DNA of 64,000 bases, from positions 36,448,001 to 36,512,000 of the forward strand of contig NC_068915.1 in the NCBI RefSeq assembly GCF_023091745.1, given 5' to 3'. Positions 1 through 10,890 of this stretch are shown one piece after another. Within the stretch, counting starts at the first letter, position 1, and the number at the start of each line of letters is the position of its first letter. The notes beneath the pieces are model-generated. The model did not search any database and had not been told where the DNA came from. It saw only the letters and a program-made list of their open reading frames with translations. A program made the translations under genes and the position numbers. This stretch comes from Budorcas taxicolor (Eukaryota; Chordata; Mammalia; Artiodactyla; Bovidae).

Positions 1-2012
1 AACAGTATTAATTCTTTCAGTTCAAGACCATGGGACATCTTTCCATTTGTTTAAATTATCTTCAGTTTAATTTTTGTTTTAATTATCTTGCTGTTTTGTA
101 GTTCTCAGCATATAAGTCTTTTACCTTTTTGATGAGATTTATTCCTAAGAATTTTTTTCATGCAATATTAAAAGAATTTCTAATTCAAAGGAAGTTTGAT
201 GCAAAATTGAAATAATTTTTTGATGCAATTAAAATTGATGTTTATTTATATTCCTTTTCCGGTATGATATTTCATTGTTAGTGTAAAGAAATGCAGCAAA
301 TTTCTTTGTTAATCTTGTACCTGCTACCTTGCTGAATTCTGTATCAGTTCTAGCTGGGTTTGTATGGTGTCTTTATGTTATATATATGTAGTATTGTATC
401 ATCTGCATATCATGACAGTTTTATCTCTTCCCTACCAGTTTGAATACCTTTTATTTCTTGTTTGATTGCTGTGGCTAGGACTTCCAGTACTATGTTGAAC
501 AGAACTTAAGAGAGTGAGCATCCTTGTCTTGTTCCAAATTTTAGTGGGAAGGCTTTCAGCTTTTCACCATTGAGTTTTATACTGACCATGAATTTGTCAT
601 AAATAGCTTTTATTTTGTTGAGGTATATTCCCTCTATACCAACTTTCCTAAGGGTTTTTATCATGAATGAATATTGAATTTTATCAAGTATTTTTCTGCA
701 TCTATTGAGATGATCATATGGTTTTTGGCTTTTTTGTTGTTGTTGATGGAGTGTATCACATAGATGGATTTGTGTATGTTGAATGATCCTTGTGACTCTG
801 GGATGAATCCAATTAAGAGTGCTGTGTATGATCTTTTTATGTGTTGTTAGATTCCATTTGTTAATATTTTTTGAGAATTTTTCTTATTCATCAAAGAGAT
901 TGGCCTTTAATTTTTTTTTTTTTTTTTTTTGGTGTTATCTTTGTCTGCTTTTGGCATCAGGGTGATGATGTCTTCATAGAATGTCTGTAGGAGTGTTCCT
1001 TCCCTTTAAATATTTTGGAAGAGTTTGAGAAGGATCAGGTTTTTCTTTGTATGTTTAGTCAAATTTGCCTACAAAGCTATGTGATCCTGGACTTTTTTTT
1101 GTAAGGAGTTTTGAAGTTACAGATTCTATTTCACTACCAGTGATTGGTCTGTTCAGGTTATCTATTTCTTCTTGATTCAGTTTTGATATGTTTCTAGAAA
1201 CTTGTCCATTTTTTCTAGGTTATCTAATTTTTTGGCATATAATTGTTGATAGTATCTGTTATGTTTAGGGGGGGATTGGTTGGTTGGTTGTATTTCTGTG
1301 GTAGCAGTTGTGATTTCTCCTTTTTTCATTTCTCAGTTTATTCATTTGGGTCTTTGCTCTTTTCTTCTTGGTGAGCCTGGCCAGAGGTTTGTCAATTTTG
1401 TTTGCTGTTTCAAAGAACCAACTCTTGATTTTATTGATTTTTTTTCTGCTTTTTAAATCTCTATTCTATTAACATTTATTTCCTCTTGATCTTTATTATT
1501 TCCTTCCTTCTGCTGACTTTAAGTTTTCTTTGTTTTTCTTTTTCTAATTGTTTTAGGTGGTAGATTATGTTGGATTGGTTGTTTATTTGAGATTTTTCTT
1601 GTTTCTTGAAGGCCTGTATTGCTATGAACTTCCCCCTAAGAATTTATTTTGCTGCACCCATAGATTTTTTTATGCTTATGTTTTCATTGTCATTTGCTTC
1701 AAGATATTTTTTAATTTCTTCTTTCATGTCATCATTGATCCATTGGGTATTTTCTTTTTCTTTTTTTGTAGTTTGCTATTTTGTGTTTATGTAATCATTT
1801 TTCCTCATTTCTTTTTCTGTGGTTAATTTCTAGTCTCATGCCATTGTGATCAGAAAAGATGCTTGAAATAATTTCTGTACTCTTAAATTTGTTGAGACTT
1901 GTTTTGTGCCCTAATATGTGATCAATCCTAGATAATATACCATGTGCACTTGAAAAAAGTCTGTCTTCTGCTTTTTTTTGAATGTAATGTCCTGAAAATA
2001 CCAATTAAGCCT
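1..2012 (-). repeat. L1 LINE ORF2 fragment, antisense to + strand
   Basis: The + strand carries the reverse complement of L1 ORF2, from the region after the reverse transcriptase domain (left) to the endonuclease region (right, about 1800-2000). Recognisable landmarks include the GATGATCATATGGTTTTT block near 710 and the GATGAATCCAATT block near 803. Many stops and a long T-run at 910-930 show it is dead. The 3' end lies beyond the left edge. Confidence 0.9.
910..930. repeat. Poly(T) run
   Basis: About 21 uninterrupted T residues expand a shorter T-tract in the L1 copy; probably length-variable. Confidence 0.9.
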
Positions 2013-2211
2013 AATTTGAACTACCATTTATTAAACACCTACTATGTTACAGGCAGTATTCTGTGAACTAGAGCTGTAGGTTTAATTGAAAAAAAAAAAA
2101 ATCTCTGCCCTCATAGAGTTTGCCTCTTTAGTAATGGGACACAAACAGTAAACAATTAAGGAAATTAACATGGTATTTAATGATATAGTCTGTGAAGAAA
2201 ATTAAACCATG

Positions 2212-2478
2212 GGAGGGGGGTTCAGGATTGGGAACTCAGGTACACCCATGGTTGATTCATGTCAGTGTATAGCAAAACCAATACAGTATTGTAAAGCAAA
2301 ATAAAGTAAAAATAAAAAAATTGTTTTAATAAATAAAATAAATAAAAACAAAGGTAAACTAAAAATGGAAATAAATGCACATTATCATAATGTGCATTTA
2401 ATCACTTTTATTGCATGTACTTCCAAATTTAATTGGCAAAAAAAATAAAGATGCTATAGAAAGAACAACAACAAAAAA
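2212..2478 (+). mobile_element. 5'-truncated L1-BT 3' end with a downstream transduced segment
   Basis: The insert begins inside the G-rich tract of the bovine L1 3' UTR (GGAGGGGGG), reaches the usual end near 2305 and an A-rich tail at about 2305-2350. It then continues through roughly 100 bp of non-L1 sequence containing AATAAA at 2444-2449 and a second A-rich tail at 2461-2479. The target duplication AAGAAAATTAAACCATG is perfect (2195-2211 and 2478-2494; its first bases overlap the A-tail). The host target is an old L2. The structure fits L1 read-through past its own poly(A) signal. Confidence 0.85.
2372..2400. repeat. Perfect 14-bp inverted repeat with 1-nt centre
   Basis: TAAATGCACATTAT and its exact reverse complement flank a single C at 2386. 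It lies inside the transduced segment. Confidence 0.95.
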
Positions 2479-2710
2479 AGAAAATTAAACCATGATAAGG
2501 ACTTGAGATTAATGGTGTATGAGAGGAGAGAAGGAAAGTGAAGTCACTATTTTCTATAGAGAATTGAGGGAGACCTCTCTGAGGTGAGTGGAGATCACAG
2601 TGATTTGGTGGAGTAAGTCATGTATATAGATATGAGGAAGAAGAGCATAACTTAGGCAGAAAGGCCAGCAAATAAAAAAGGCTTGAGTCTGGGCTTTGCT
2701 TGGTCACTTA

Positions 2711-3035
2711 TGACAACAGATTCAAACCCCTGTGCAAATCAGTAAAAAAGTTAGAGCTTCTTCAAGTCAAGACTGTGAAACAATAAAACATGGTGGACTA
2801 ACTTAACAAAGAAATGCACAGATATTGAGAATAGATCTGAAATCTCCAGCATGATATATGGACACACAAACCAATCTTAAACCACAAGGCACCGTGACAG
2901 AAATAAAGCAAGTTGTGAGTAACTGGGGAGAGCTCTTTTTGATGAGATTATTACAAAAATCTTCTCTATAAGAGATGACAGAGCAAAAGGAAGAGAAAAC
3001 TATAATGGATTGTAATAATACAATCACAAGTCTAG
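2711..3035. other. Unassigned sequence
   Basis: AT-rich, no convincing gene, splice pair or recognised repeat; open frames here are short and lack support. Confidence 0.5.
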
Positions 3036-3049
3036 ATTCTAATGTTTAG

Positions 3050-3264
3050 AGGAAAGAAAGCATTAGTCACTCAGTAGTGTCTGACTCTGTGAGTCCATGG
3101 ACTGTATCCTGCCAGGCTCCTCTGTCCATGAGATTTTCCAGGCAAGAATACTGGCATTGGTTGCCATTTCATTCTCCAGGGGATCATCCTCATCCAGGGA
3201 TTGAACTCGGGTCTCCTGCATTGCAGCCAGATTCTTTACTGTGTGAGCCACCAGGGAAGTCCAA
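3050..3264 (-). mobile_element. Bov-tA SINE
   Basis: Reverse complement of a tRNA-Glu-derived head (at the 3260 end, AGCCACCAGGGAAGTCC) plus Bov-A body. Flanked by a perfect 14-bp target duplication ATTCTAATGTTTAG at 3036-3049 and 3265-3278. Confidence 0.95.
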
Positions 3265-3278
3265 ATTCTAATGTTTAG

Positions 3279-4104
3279 TGATGTTTCAATCTTTAATTTC
3301 ACCATCCCTTGCTATATTCATTCTCATTCCTTTTTCTTTAATTAGAAATGACTGGCTGCCATTCTCTATAAAGCAATTTCCAAGAGACTTAAAAGACAGT
3401 TAAGGTTGTACCTGTGAATATTATAGTTGCAGTTTATAAAGTAATGAGTTCAAAATATATCTGAAACTTTATTACTTCTCATCTCCTCCATTTATATTTG
3501 CTTGGTCCAAGCCCAAGAACTACAGATTTCTTCCCAAATATTTATATGATGAAAATCTGTTAAATGCTAGTTTAATTCAATTTGCTCCATTTATTTATGT
3601 AAAGATAACATCATACTGCTTTTGAGTTTTAATAAAACATCTTGTTCATTTGTTATAGTCAGTCAAATTAACATTCATTTTGCAGATGCAGATGAATTAA
3701 AGAGGAGACATTTATGGTATTGTAAGGAATGGTCTGCAATCTGCCAGTGACATTTATTGCATTCTGGTTGTGTGCAAAGTAGCAGTGTTCTTTGTATCTC
3801 CTTCCTGTAGGAGGCCTTAGGCTTTGACTGTTATACCCACTTATATCAGCATTGCTGTCTGTCCTCTGATCTCCAAGTCACTAAATTCAACCAAATCACT
3901 TGTTGTGGTTTGACCCCAGCCTACCATCTGCAGCTCTCTGACAACTGCCTGTCATAATAGTAGCTTCTTTGCCACTTGCCCTCACTCATCATCATATTAT
4001 CCAAGTAATAAAAAAATGTATTATTATCTGATTCTCAATATCAAGGAGATTCATCACATTTCTTTAGTGGTTGGAAATTAACACTAAAGGGAAGGGAAAT
4101 GTAG
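3279..4104. other. Unassigned intronic or intergenic sequence
   Basis: No gene and no repeat I can name with confidence. Low GC, several short T/A runs. Confidence 0.5.
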
Positions 4105-4159
4105 CAGTTGGCATTGTTCTCTTTATTCATTCAAAAAATATTTATAAAATACTAATGAA

Positions 4160-4266
4160 TACTCAAGACTCCATGCCCTTCTCTAGGGGATCTTCCAACC
4201 CAGGGATCGAACCCAGGTCTCCCACATTGCAGGCAGATTCTTTACTGTATGAGCCACCAGGAAAGC
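4160..4266 (-). mobile_element. Bov-tA SINE, partial
   Basis: The tRNA-like head and the start of the body only (GGGATCTTCCAACCCAGGG). Flanked by an imperfect duplication CTAATGAATACT / CTACTGAATACT at about 4151 and 4267, within an L2. Confidence 0.85.
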
Positions 4267-4344
4267 TCTACTGAATACTGGGGATACACTAAACAAATCT
4301 CTATCCACATGAAACTTTAAAGTCTACTGAAGTTAATATTAACC

Positions 4345-4571
4345 TGACTTCCTTAGGGGCACTGGTGGTAAAGATCCCGCCTACCAGTGCAGGAGACATA
4401 AGAGACACGGGTTCAATCCCTGGGTCAGGAAAATCCCCTGGAGAAGGGCATGGCAACCCACTTTAGTATTCTTGCCTGGAAAATCTCATGGACAGAGAAG
4501 CCTGGCAGGCTATAGTCCATAGGGTCGCAAAGAGTTGTCCATAGGGACATAACTGAAGTGACTTAGCATGC
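4345..4571 (+). mobile_element. Bov-tA SINE
   Basis: Full-length plus-strand copy, from the degenerate A-box region GACTTCCTTAGGGGCACTGG to the tail GAAGTGACTTAGCATGC. Confidence 0.9.
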
Positions 4572-4583
4572 AAGAAATTAGTG

Positions 4584-4813
4584 TTCGATGCAGGATACAG
4601 GATGCTTGGGGCTGGTGCACTGGGATGACCCAGAGGGATGGTATGGGGAGGGAGGTGGGAGGGGGGTTCAGGATGGGGTACATGTGTACACCCGTGGCAG
4701 ATTCATGTTGATATAGCAAAACCAATACAATATTATAAAGTTTAAAAAAAAGTGAACAAAAATTTAATATAAACCTCAAATAAAAATAGATAACACCAAA
4801 AATAAAAAATAAA
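4584..4813 (+). mobile_element. 5'-truncated L1-BT 3' end
   Basis: Begins at the GCAGGATACAGGATGC motif of the L1-BT 3' UTR, contains the G-rich tract at 4642-4670 and ends in a long A-rich tail. Target duplication AAGAAATTAGTG (4572-4583) / AAGAAATTAATG (4814-4825), one mismatch. The last 70 bp is A-rich but not pure tail and may be degenerate or transduced sequence. Confidence 0.85.
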
Positions 4814-4918
4814 AAGAAATTAATGTATGATAAATCAAATGTAAAGTAAAATTGTGAATTACAAATTAGAATAAGTACCATGATTGAATTAAAGCAGATT
4901 AATGATTAATAAGAGTGT

Positions 4919-5234
4919 TGGGGCTTCCCTAATATTTCAGTTGGTAAAAGAATCCATCCACCTATAATGCAGGAGACCCCGGTTTGGTTCCTGGATCGGG
5001 AAGATCCACTGGAGAAGGGATAGGCTACCCACTCCAGTATTCTTGGGCTTCCCTTATGGCTCAGCTGGTAAAGAATCTGCCTGCAATGAGGGAGATCTGG
5101 GTTCAGTCTCTTGGTTGGGAAGATCCCCTGGAGAAGGGAAAGGCTACCCACTCCAGTATTCTGGCCTGGAGAGTTTCATGGACTGTATAGTCCATAGTGT
5201 CGCAAAGAGTCAGACACGACTGTGCAACTTTCAG
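4919..5234 (+). mobile_element. Dimeric Bov-tA SINE (head-head-body)
   Basis: Two tRNA-Glu-derived units in tandem: the first runs 4921 to about 5042, then a second head starts at GGGCTTCCCTTATGGCTCAG (5046) and carries the full body. The junction reads CCAGTATTCTTGGGCTTCCC. Flanked by TAAGAGTGT at 4910-4918 and 5235-5243. Confidence 0.9.
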
Positions 5235-5447
5235 TAAGAGTGTAACCAGGGAAGCCACTTTAAATGAGATTGTTAAAGCAGGCATCTCTGAGGGGATGAC
5301 ATAGGAGCTGAAAAATGAGAATACACCAGCCATGTAAGGAAATGGTGGAGAGGCATTCCAGGGAGAGGGAACATGGGGCAAATGCTTGAAGGCATGAAGG
5401 GTCTTGGAGTATTTGAAGGTTGAAAAAGAAGGCCACTATGGCTGAGG

Positions 5448-5497
5448 AAGGAAGGGGGCAAGTGGTGTGAGTAAGGAAGGGGGCAAGTGGTGTGAAT
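5448..5497 (+). repeat. Two-copy 25-bp tandem duplication in L2
   Basis: AAGGAAGGGGGCAAGTGGTG plus GA-rich bases, repeated head to tail at 5448-5472 and 5473-5497, nearly perfect. Confidence 0.85.
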
Positions 5498-6202
5498 GAG
5501 GTCAGAGAAATATGATTGGGCTAGAACTTGCAAGGCTATGTAGATAATGATAAAAAGTTTAGATTTTATTCCAGGAGTAATAAGACATTGCTTATGGAGT
5601 GACCTCATTTGATTTATGTACGTAAAGTTTGTAGAAGGCAGGATGATTGAAGTAATTTAGGTGAACAATGATGGCTATGACTGAGGTGGCCATGTACATA
5701 GAAGTGAATTAATCCCAGTTTACTTTGGAGAGTGCTGAATAGACTTGATGGTATGTTGATGGTGGGAGATATGGGAAAGAAAGGCATCAAAGTCAATACC
5801 TAAGACCTTGACTTAAGTCACAGGGTACCATTTGATAATCTGGCAAAGACACTCAGGACTGAAATAATATGTTTTTGCTGATAAATCAAAAGCTCAGGTT
5901 TGGACATACTAAATTTAGGTGCTTATTAGACAGCAAGGTGGAGTTGCCAAGTAGACAGAAATAAGTAGCTTAGTAGAAATGTCAAAGATAGTGATACAAA
6001 TTTAGAGTCACTAGATATTGTTTGTATGTAAAAGCAGTTAAAATGCTCTGAGATCATTGTATCATTTGGGAAAAGACTTCTCTGCATCAACCCTTAAGTC
6101 ACTCCATTTTCATTCAACTATTTATTCAACACATATTTATTGAGCTCCTGCTATATGAGGAACTTTCAGTGGCATGTAGTTTTAATAATAAGTAAGAAAG
6201 AC

Positions 6203-6413
6203 CCTAATAGGTGACTCAGACAGTAAAGAATGTGCCTGCAATATGGGAGACCCAGGTTTGATCCCTGGGTGGGGTAGATCCCCTGGAGAAGGGAATGGCA
6301 ATCCACTCCAGTATTCTTGCCTGGAGAATTCCATGGACAGAGGAGCTTGGCAGACTACAGTCCATGGAGTCACAAAGAGTCAACACGACTGAGCAACTGA
6401 AACACACACATGG
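6203..6413 (+). mobile_element. Bov-tA SINE
   Basis: Plus-strand copy with damaged head and good body (CCACTCCAGTATTCTTGCC). Short duplication GAAAGAC at 6196-6202 and 6414-6420. Confidence 0.9.
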
Positions 6414-6458
6414 GAAAGACAAGTTATTTGCTTTCATGGAACTTCTATTTAGTAGAGG

Positions 6459-6650
6459 AATGGCTCAGATGGTAAAGAATCTGCCTGCAATGCTGGAGAC
6501 CATGATTCAGTTCCTGGGTTGGGACAATCGCCTGGAGAAGGAAATGGCAACCCACTCAAGTATTCTTGCCTGGAGAATTCCATGGACAGGGGAGCCTGGC
6601 AGTCTATAGTCCATGGGTCGAAAAGAGTCGGACACAACTGACTGACTAAT
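6459..6650 (+). mobile_element. Bov-tA SINE
   Basis: Plus-strand copy starting ATGGCTCAGATGGTAAAG, slightly truncated at its head, ending GGACACAACTGACTGAC followed by an A-rich stretch. Confidence 0.9.
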
Positions 6651-7270
6651 ACACAAAAAACAAACCAATAACTAGTAGGTATGTAACTTTATTGTATAGA
6701 GGAGAAGCAGAATCCAAAGAGATCATGTAAAGTTAGTCAGTGAGTTAGGCAACTTTTTTTCCCTACCAGTGATGATGTGGCAGCTATTAGAAGTAGTCAC
6801 CTGGGTCACATGCTGCCAAGAACCTGAGTAAATGGAGACCAAACTGTGAATGTTTTCAGTACTTTCTGTGGAGTAGTGATTACTTAAAAAATAAAAAATT
6901 TAAAAAAATAGAACAACAACAAAACAGATTTGGGGGCATCAAAGCTAAAGAAGTAGAGATCATGAAAACAGCTATTTTGAAGGACTGGGTTATAAAGGAA
7001 AGAAAAAAACTTGGGACCACCACTAGTGGAAGAAGTAAGATTAAGGAAGTGAGTTTTGTTTGATTATTTAGGATAATTATGGAGAGTGCCTGTGATTATG
7101 GGAATTGTCTAATAGAGAGGGAGTGGGAGGGTAGAATTGGCAGAGTGATGTCCTTGAGAAGATGAGAGGAGATAGGATTGAGGGTGGCATTAAAGGAATG
7201 GTTGATTAGGACCAGAATCTTCTATCGTAACTGGAGGAATGGAGAGTGGCTTGTAAATTTGATGGAGGTA

Positions 7271-7290
7271 GGGGGGGTGGGGGGGAAGGG
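7271..7290 (+). other. G-quadruplex-compatible G-run
   Basis: Two 7-base G-runs separated by T, then AAGGG. Sequence fits G3+ tracts with short loops. Confidence 0.7.
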
Positions 7291-7689
7291 TGATGAGAAC
7301 TTTCTATGATGCATCTCTTTTTCCAGTGAAGCAAAAATGGAAGGAGGAAAGGGGTTTGAGAAAAGAGGAAGAGACATGAAATAGCACCTTGGAGAATAGA
7401 AACCTTACTAAAGAAATATAGCAGGACTGTTGTGAAGATTTATGTTAATACATTTAACATGGCAGTCAACCAATTCTATAATTTTTTTTCCCCAGCCACT
7501 TTCAGTTGCTCCATTCTCAACACAGAGAAGGCATATCACTGGATTCTTCCTTGTATGAGATAAATGCAGTGATTAAAGACCAGAGGAAGGAAATGGAGGG
7601 CATTAGAAAAGGAATGAAAGGTCCTGAAGTGTAAGCTGATTAAGGAGGGAATTAAAAACAAGAGGAATGCATAAAAGATTGCAAAAAAT

Positions 7690-8090
7690 TAGGAAGGGAT
7701 ATTGTTCATTGATTTGGTTTACTCATTCACTACAACAATTGAGCTTCTGCTATGTGCCAAACTGTACTGGGTCCTGTGAATATATTCAAAAGTGATAGGA
7801 TATAGGTCTTCTCACGTTGTAAGTGATAAAGGTCTTCTCATGGAGTAGGGTGCGATGGATAGTGAAGAACTGAAACCACTCAGTATTGAAGTCATATATT
7901 GCTGAGCACAGTGAAGAAATAGACAGCATCAGCAGGTGGGGAGAGCAGTAGTGACACAGAGGAGGTGTTCAGGGAGGGCGTCCTCTCTAGTAAAAACTGA
8001 GCAGAGACCTGGGTGAAGTGCAGGCACATGCTGTGAATATCTGGGATCCGTGGGCTCGGCTGAGGGAACAGCAACTGTGTTTATATTTTT
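7690..8090 (-). repeat. Third L2 fragment
   Basis: TTGAGCTTCTGCTATGTGCC near 7740, then internal words GAGCAGAGACCTGGGTGAAG (8000) and GAGGGAACAGC (8061), are the reverse complement of the L2 3' half. Confidence 0.75.
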
Positions 8091-8545
8091 TAATGTCATT
8101 AATAGGTGAATGGTAAAGCCAACAAAGTCGTGACAAACAAGGTATTGTTTTCTTCCCCTATTGTGTTTTAAAGTGGTGTTTTCATGATACCAAATGACAC
8201 AGCAGGTTTAAACAATTGATTGTTGCTCAGTCATTAGAATGGGCAGTCAGTTCAGTCAGAAGTCTCATTCAAACAGCTGAAATGTTTAAAATGAATATAA
8301 ATATACCCTGTGTGATATATTCATGTCTAATTTATCATTCCATCCCCCAGTGACCAGCTTTGGAATGCCACACATAATAGGGTTCAGTTAATATTTGAGA
8401 GAATTTCCGTGCACACATATAGTTTAATACTTACAAACAAAAACATTCCCCCTTCAAACCTTTACAAAGAAGTTCTTCTAAGGGGAGAGTTTAAACACAA
8501 ACCTTCCTTCCCTTTGCCCTGAGAATTGGGGATTAGCTTTAAAAG

Positions 8546-9115
8546 CCTTGCTTTTTAAATGTAGATACAGTTTATGTACCACACAGTTCACTTGTTTACA
8601 GTATGCAGTTTATTGAGTTTTAGCATGTTTACAAAGTTGTACAACCATTCAGTTCAGTTCAGTCGCTCAGTCGTGTCCGACTCTGCAACCCCATGAATCG
8701 CAGCACACCAACCATTACCATTACCTAATTTCAGAACATCTTTGTCACTCCCAAGACCCTGACAGCCCCTAATCTACTTCCTGTTGCTGTTTGCCTATTC
8801 TGGACATTCCATATACGTGGAATCACACAATATGTCTGTCATTTTGTATTTGGCTTCTTTCACATGGCATATTGTTTTCATGATGTTATTAGCAGATATT
8901 AGTTCTTTTCCTTTTAATAGCTGGACAATATTCCATTGTGTGACTGCACCATTTTTTAAAATTTGATCATCAGTTGATAGACATTTGGGTTGTTTACATT
9001 TATGGATTATTATGAATAATGCTACTGTGAGCACTCATGTAAAAAGTTTTGTGTGGACATATGTTTTTAATTCTCAGGTATATGCCTACAAGTATAAATG
9101 GCTTTTTAAAAGCAC
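8546..9115 (-). repeat. Old L1 3' end (antisense)
   Basis: The + strand shows the reverse complement of an L1M-type 3' UTR and ORF2 end: TGGACATTCCATATACGTGG near 8801, TTGGGTTGTTTACATTTATGG near 8986, ATTATGAATAATGCTACTG near 9008. Interrupted by a 59-bp BovB. Confidence 0.85.
8650..8708 (-). mobile_element. 59-bp BovB LINE 3'-end insertion
   Basis: Only the last 59 bp of BovB (GTTCAGTC...GACTCTGCAACCCC region) are present, flanked by a perfect 8-bp duplication CAACCATT at 8642-8649 and 8709-8716. Extreme 5' truncation. Confidence 0.9.
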
Positions 9116-9440
9116 AACTTTAAAAAGGCTTAATCTTTAAGCTGTTTCTCATAATATATTACCGAGTTTCCATACTATATCTGATTTAAAACAATAAATT
9201 AAGTTATTACCAGTTACTGATTTAAGCTACTAGTTGAATTACTTAATTTTTCTTTAGAAATCTGAGTAACACTACCCTGCAGGGAATGTTGCTGGTGTTC
9301 TATAGCTCACTGCCACTGCTGGGGTGCCCACACCTCTGCAGCATTCTGATGGCACTCTGGGAATGCAGCTCTGAAGAGGACATGGCTTACCTTTTAGTCG
9401 ATAAATACTGTTTCCTGGAAGAATCATGAAATCTTGAAAT
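9116..9440. other. Unassigned sequence
   Basis: No recognised gene or repeat; AT-rich left half, then a more balanced stretch from 9270. Confidence 0.5.
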
Positions 9441-9625
9441 TTAAGACAAGATAGGATTCTTGGAGCACATATAATCAATCCCTTTGTTTTATAGATCTTT
9501 AAACTGAGGGAGACATCCAAAAGGTTAAAATGCTTGCCTGGCTTCCTAGAGATGATTAGTTCAAGAACTAGGATGAGAAAGCAGATCTCTTGACTGCATT
9601 TTGTGCTGTGACTACTAAACTTCAC
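9441..9625 (-). repeat. MIR SINE (antisense)
   Basis: TTTTATAGATCTTTAAACTG and the following AGGTTAAAATGCTTGCC correspond to the reverse-complemented MIR core. Confidence 0.7.
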
Positions 9626-10555
9626 AATGACTCTGTTGTCTGAATTTGAAGTCATAAAACAAAAAATAAAAGAATGTATGTAGGTGGCATTTTCAGTTGA
9701 GTTTTTTAGGGAAAAGCTGACTCTCAGCTTTATATGTATTAATTCACAGGGGCAGGGAGGCAAAATAAGGGTGATACCATCACTTCTAGTTTATGCCTGA
9801 GGAAGAAAGAATTATAGGCATTTATAAACCCAGACAGACATAAACAAAGGTCAATTATTCCTATTAACTTCCCTTACCAATCAGCCTGTTTTCTTCTCGT
9901 CACATTCTAACATTTACGTACTAGCAGTTCCAGTTTAAAAAGAGGTATAAGGATTATACCTAATTATATTACCCAAGTGTAGCCAAATTACACAACAGAT
10001 TATGCAGTTAATAACTTGGACCTTTTAAATGTCATTCTGGTTATAGTTTATTCCTCTCACAGTGAGTCAGAAACAGGAATGGGTTCATTCACTATTTCCA
10101 GTAAACAGCTTCCCACCAGCAGGTGTTGTGACTGGTGGGAATGGGTAGTACTGGAAGGCACACCTACTTGGACATCTCAGAACTGTACCCTTGATCCATA
10201 CATAGGGCTGTGCACGAGGCCACAGGCCGCTGAGTGTGTTGGCAGCACTGCAGTGACCCTCCCCCCACACCCCCTACTCCAGCTCACAAGAGGCTCTGAT
10301 CTCCTCCGAGTCTGGGAATACTGCTCCCTACAAAGCAGAGAACAGGTGCCTGTGCAGACCTGTGGCCCAGGCCCCACGCTCTGTGTGATTTCGGTCACAT
10401 CACCTCAGGATCCACATCTCTCACTTGTGAAATCAGAGGAGGGTTAGCTGAGCACTGGTTCTTTAAAAATTCTCTTGGCTTTCAAATGCTGCAGTTCTAC
10501 AGCCTACTCTTTGAAGATGCTGAGTATATTGGGTGATAAGTAGTATCTGTAGATG
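9626..10555. other. Repeat-poor stretch with a GC-richer block
   Basis: 10090-10440 is clearly GC-richer than its surroundings and stays open for 143 codons in one + frame and shorter frames on -. I see no homology, start context or splice pair that makes it a gene. It could be a regulatory block or chance. Confidence 0.4.
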
Positions 10556-10795
10556 AGAAGAGCTCAGGCTTTAAAAGTAATTCAAAACCATTTTTGAATC
10601 CTGTGTGACATTAGGCAATTTACTTAACTTCTGTACACTTTTATTGTGTAATGTTAATAGTTCAAAGGGGCATAATGATAATACAATTATAGTACTTAAC
10701 TCATAGACTGTTGAGGTGGAAATGGTATTATAAATGCAAAGTCTTTAGCACCATGTCTGATATATCCTATAATTTAGTAATTATTTATTAGTAGT
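10556..10795 (+). repeat. MIR SINE
   Basis: GTGTGACATTAGGCAATTTA followed by CTTAACTTCTGTACAC and an AATGATAATA block follows the MIR order on the sense strand. Confidence 0.75.
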
Positions 10796-10890
10796 GAGTA
10801 GCAGTATTATTTCCTTTAGGGATGTTTTATACTAATAATATACTGTTTTCTTTAGAAACAAAATAATCCCAGCAAATTTTAGAAAGGTAT

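Larger units (their letters stand above)
2013..2710 (-). repeat. L2 LINE 3' part, split by a truncated L1
   Basis: The words ATTAAACACCTACTATGT (near 2030) and CTGCCCTCATAGAG (near 2105) are the reverse complement of the L2 3' end. The more internal part (ACCTCTCTGAGG near 2572) resumes after the L1 insertion at 2212-2478. Strongly diverged. Confidence 0.75.
4105..6060 (-). repeat. L2 LINE, broken up by four later insertions
   Basis: L2 3'-end words appear at 4120-4345 and internal L2 3'-half sequence at 5244-6060, including GGCATTCCAGGGAGAGGGAAC near 5353 and a stretch ending TTTAGATTTTATTCC near 5570. The pieces are collinear on the minus strand if the SINEs at 4160, 4345 and 4919 and the L1-BT at 4584 are removed. 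Confidence 0.75.
6100..7500 (-). repeat. Second L2 copy, degraded
   Basis: ACACATATTTATTGAGCTCC near 6130 and CTTTCATGGAACTTC near 6430 are the reverse-complemented L2 3' end, split by the SINEs at 6203 and 6459. The 6700-7500 part only weakly resembles the L2 interior. Confidence 0.6.

Noticed and set aside
4510..4881. 123-codon hydrophobic minus-strand frame as a membrane protein
   Set aside because: It is the A-rich L1-BT tail and SINE read backwards; Phe/Leu/Ile richness follows from T-rich sequence.
9272..9763. 163-codon minus-strand open frame as a gene
   Set aside because: It runs through a MIR remnant, has no splice or homology support and no conserved-looking domain.
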